From Halobacteriales archaeon QS_9_68_42 (GTDB taxonomy: Archaea; Halobacteriota; Halobacteria; Halobacteriales; Haloarculaceae), in assembly GCA_003022905.1 (NCBI GenBank), contig PXSE01000107.1, positions 1 through 7,465 of the forward strand: DNA of 7,465 bases, in the 5' to 3' direction. The notes beneath the pieces were generated by a model. That model was given only the letters and a program-made list of their open reading frames with translations. It was not told where the DNA came from and made no database searches. Positions within the stretch are counted from its first letter, which is position 1; each line of letters begins with the position of its first letter. Shown here in pieces: positions 5,778 through 7,465 of this stretch. The translations under genes were made by a program, and so were the position numbers.

Positions 5778-5786
5778 TTTTTGATA
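5778..5786 (+). promoter_or_regulatory. TATA-like box for the htpX-like gene
   Basis: TTTTTGATA is centred about 26 bases before the ATG at 5808, the only AT-rich stretch of this divergent intergenic region close to that start. It suggests the locus was recently, or still is, transcribed. Confidence 0.45.
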
Positions 5787-5807
5787 GCCCGGTGCGTGTG
5801 CCGTGGT

Positions 5808-6519
5808 ATGGCACACCGCGGTCTCCAGGCGCGGATGGTCGTGGCGATGAGCGTCCTGTTCGGGTTCTACCTTCTCGTGGCGTCGCTGTTCGCGCCCATC
5901 GTGGGCGTTCCCGTGGTGCTCGCGGGGAGCGTCCTGTTCGTCGGGGTGCAGTACGTGGTGGGGAAGAAGCTCGCGCTGTACAGCGTCGACGCCGAGGACC
6001 TGTCGGCAGAGGACCGCCCGGAGGTCCACCGCCGGGTCGAGGAACTGTCGGCATCGATGGACATTGAGAAACCGGGGCTGATGGTCGGACGGATGGGCGT
6101 GCCCAACGCCTTCGCCGTCGGCCGGAAGGGCGCCGGAACGGTCGTGCTCTCGGAGACGATGCTGGGACTCGTTGACGAGGGCTATATGTCAATGGACGAA
6201 CTCGAGGGCGTCCTCGCCCACGAACTGGCGCACATCAAGAACCGGGACGTCGTCGTGATGCTTCTGGGCCAGTCGGTGGCCTCCATCATCGGCCTGACGG
6301 TGTTCTTCGTGGTCGGAGTACACCGGCGACCCCGAGGCGATGGCGAACGCGCTGTCGGTGATACGGGAGGTGGGCACCCGCGAGGAGGCGGCGGAGGTCG
6401 ACAGCGCCACGGCGTCAATGTGCATCTTCGGCGGCGAGCGCGGCCCGCTCGCGGTGCTGTTCTCGACGCACCCGCCGACCGATAAGCGCATCCGTCGCCT
6501 CTGCGAGATGTCGGCGTAG
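5808..6519 (+). pseudogene. HtpX-like M48 membrane metalloprotease, frameshifted and internally deleted
   Basis: HtpX-type proteases are zinc enzymes of the cytoplasmic membrane that degrade misfolded membrane proteins. From ATG 5808 the frame gives two membrane helices (about residues 10-50), the family phrase GVPNAFAVGR (97-106), and the zinc motif HELAH (138-142) followed by KNRDV. After about residue 169 (near 6315) the frame turns into an Arg-rich nonsense tail ending at 6485. The true C-terminus reappears in the +1 frame from 6316: EYTGDPEAMANALSVI, then FSTHPPTDKRIRRL, ending at TAG 6517-6519. The two halves sum to about 236 residues against roughly 290 for the family. The missing piece is the third and fourth membrane helices plus the (R)EYAADR-type segment that supplies the third zinc ligand. 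A simple one-base error would not explain this; sequence has been lost at about 6310-6318. The product should be inactive unless the assembly is at fault. Confidence 0.8.
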
Positions 6520-6552
6520 GGACCGCCGGCGAGCACCCGTACGTTCTCCCGA

Positions 6553-6568
6553 CTTCGGCCGGCCGAAG
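6553..6568. repeat. 16-bp perfect palindrome downstream of the htpX-like locus
   Basis: CTTCGGCC followed directly by GGCCGAAG makes a perfect palindrome 34 bases after the htpX-like stop and ~85 bases before the TATA box of the next operon. With no loop it folds poorly as RNA, although a GGCC loop is possible. It could be a binding site for a dimeric protein or part of a transcript end. Confidence 0.35.
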
Positions 6569-6645
6569 GTCCCGTCCGTGCTCCGTAAAGTTCGAACCGC
6601 AATTGTACTACTATTCGTAATCCGGGGACGTTGGACGCAATTTAG

Positions 6646-6686
6646 AGGAAAGATTATATACTGTTAGGACTAACCCGTAGTTAGGA
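6646..6686 (+). promoter_or_regulatory. Promoter of the small protein-CDC48 operon, with GTTAGGA repeats
   Basis: A strong TATA box, TTATATA at 6654-6660, sits about 29 bases before the ATG at 6686, with a purine-rich BRE-like GAGGAAAG just upstream (6646-6653). Between the box and the start lie two direct copies of GTTAGGA (6663-6669 and 6680-6686, 17 bases apart), and CTAAC (6670-6674) makes an inverted repeat with the first. The second copy ends on the first base of the start codon. The placement over the transcription start is that of a repressor operator, though no regulator is identified. Confidence 0.55.
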
Positions 6687-6922
6687 TGAACGATAACCCA
6701 CAGTCGGTTCGTGGCGACGTCGACGGCGTCGTCAGGCAGTACGACTACGAGGCGGAGACGGTCATCGTGGCCGACCTGGGGCACGCGGAGGGTAGCGTCG
6801 AGGTCGTCGGCGGAACGGCCATCGTCGTCGCCGACGACGAGCAGTTCGAGTTCGACGTGCCTGTGGACGCGTCCCGTGCAGTTATGAACAATGGAATCGT
6901 CAGTGTCGAGGTGGAGCGATAA
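6686..6922 (+). CDS. Small Hsp20-like protein encoded ahead of CDC48
   Basis: The 78-residue protein has the look of a reduced alpha-crystallin/Hsp20 beta sandwich: DYEAETVIVADLG (19-31), then VEVVGGTAIVV (38-48), FEFDVP (54-59) and NGIVSVEVER (69-78). This follows the strand order of haloarchaeal small heat-shock proteins (an IVADLPG-like strand, a short hairpin, and a final NGVxTVxV strand) but lacks their N-terminal arm and C-terminal IxI motif. I believe it matches an uncharacterised haloarchaeal family found next to CDC48, but I cannot confirm the family name. It ends three bases before the ATPase start, so the two are in one operon. A role as an adaptor or chaperone partner for the AAA ATPase is an inference from context. 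The start is fixed by the TATA box 29 bases upstream. Confidence 0.75.
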   Translation: MNDNPQSVRGDVDGVVRQYDYEAETVIVADLGHAEGSVEVVGGTAIVVADDEQFEFDVPVDASRAVMNNGIVSVEVER

Positions 6923-6925
6923 CTC

Positions 6926-7465
6926 ATGAAGCTGACCGTCAAACCCCTCAAACAGAAGGACGCCGGCCGCGGGCTGGCCGCCGTCGACCGGGCCGCGATG
7001 GAGGAACTCGGCCTGGAGAACGGCGACTACATCGTCCTCGATAGCGGCGACTCGAGGGCGGTCGCGCGGGTGTGGCCCGGCTACCCTGAGGACGAGGGCA
7101 AGGGCGTCATCCGCATCGACGGGCGCCTCCGCCAGGAGGCCGACGTCGGCATCGACGACGGCGTGGCCGTCGAGACCGCCGACGTCAGCCCCGCAAAGCA
7201 GGTGACCGTCGCACTCCCGCAGAACCTCCGCATCCGGGGGAACATTGGCCCCCACATCCGCGACAAGCTCAGCGGCCAGGCCGTCACGACGGGCCAGAAC
7301 GTGCCCTTCTCGCTCGGGCTGGGGCCGCTGTCATCGCGCAGCGGCCAGCGCATCCCGCTGAAGATCGCCGACACCGACCCGGGCGGCACCGTCGTGGTCA
7401 CCGACTCGACGGAGGTCCAGATCAGCGAACAGCCCGCCGAACAGATAGCCGAGCGCGGCGGCGAC
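6926..7465 (+). CDS. CDC48/VCP-type AAA ATPase (CdcH), N-domain only (3' end outside window)
   Basis: The visible 180 residues are the substrate- and cofactor-binding N-domain of an archaeal CDC48/p97 unfoldase, a hexameric ring that unfolds proteins for the proteasome. MKLTVKPLKQKDAGRGLAAV (1-20) and the GLENGDYIVL segment that follows belong to the double-psi beta-barrel (to about residue 90). VTVALPQNLRIRG and VPFSLGLGP belong to the second, beta-clam half. The window ends before the two AAA modules, so Walker motifs cannot be checked. The start lies three bases after the stop of the small Hsp20-like gene with no clear Shine-Dalgarno sequence, which points to termination-reinitiation. Similarity to haloarchaeal CdcH proteins is strong from the first residue. 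Confidence 0.93.
   Translation, partial: MKLTVKPLKQKDAGRGLAAVDRAAMEELGLENGDYIVLDSGDSRAVARVWPGYPEDEGKGVIRIDGRLRQEADVGIDDGVAVETADVSPAKQVTVALPQNLRIRGNIGPHIRDKLSGQAVTTGQNVPFSLGLGPLSSRSGQRIPLKIADTDPGGTVVVTDSTEVQISEQPAEQIAERGGD

Noticed and set aside
5679..6029. N-terminal extension of the alpha/beta hydrolase on the minus strand
   Set aside because: It would run through the htpX-like coding sequence, has no family similarity, and a TATA-like box correctly spaced for ATG 5678 supports the shorter start.
1626..6316. A shared 9-mer CGTGGTCGG near the archease junction (1626-1634) and at the HtpX junction (6308-6316), as a possible deletion hot spot
   Set aside because: The 9-mer is made of very common bases for this genome, and at archease it lies 8 or more bases from the apparent junction, so chance is the simpler explanation.

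Overview
The window is haloarchaeal chromosomal DNA (class Halobacteria; the genus cannot be fixed from this stretch). Coding DNA is very GC-rich and the predicted proteins are acidic. The genes are typical haloarchaeal ones: PriS primase next to Gins51, archease, and the N-domain of a CDC48/CdcH ATPase. Most genes have a TATA-like box about 26-30 bases before the start codon and no Shine-Dalgarno sequence, as expected for leaderless haloarchaeal transcripts.

Layout: (1) 1-419, the 3' end of a long-chain acyl-CoA synthetase. (2) 420-1204, a strong TATA box, a 31-codon mini-ORF ending Cys-Pro-Cys-Cys-Cys-stop, a perfect 9-bp hairpin, then a serine O-acetyltransferase (cysE-type) gene that commits serine to cysteine synthesis. 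(3) 1268-1465, a 65-residue XapX-type membrane protein, converging on a minus-strand pair (1462-1987): an archease with an internal deletion and a small unrecognised ORF upstream of it. (4) 2073-2561, a GNAT acetyltransferase, followed by a palindrome-rich 247-bp gap. (5) 2809-4925, priS and gins51 with an ATGA overlap, a replisome operon. (6) 4917-5678 minus, an alpha/beta hydrolase whose stop overlaps that of gins51. (7) 5808-6519, an HtpX-like M48 protease broken by a frameshift and an internal loss. (8) 6686-7465, a promoter with repeats, a 78-residue Hsp20-like small protein, and the start of a CDC48-type AAA ATPase that runs off the window.

The best candidate for an undescribed system is the leader of the serine acetyltransferase gene. 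The only good promoter sits 30 bases before the mini-ORF, not before the enzyme gene. The mini-ORF carries four Cys codons in its last five sense codons. A hairpin starts about 11-12 bases after its stop. This is the layout of an amino-acid-responsive attenuator, here on the first dedicated cysteine-biosynthesis gene of an archaeon. The mechanism is inferred; the parts are directly visible.

A second theme is that two conserved proteins, archease and HtpX, each lack an internal block. Either both loci have decayed or the assembly has lost sequence at these points; raw reads would decide.
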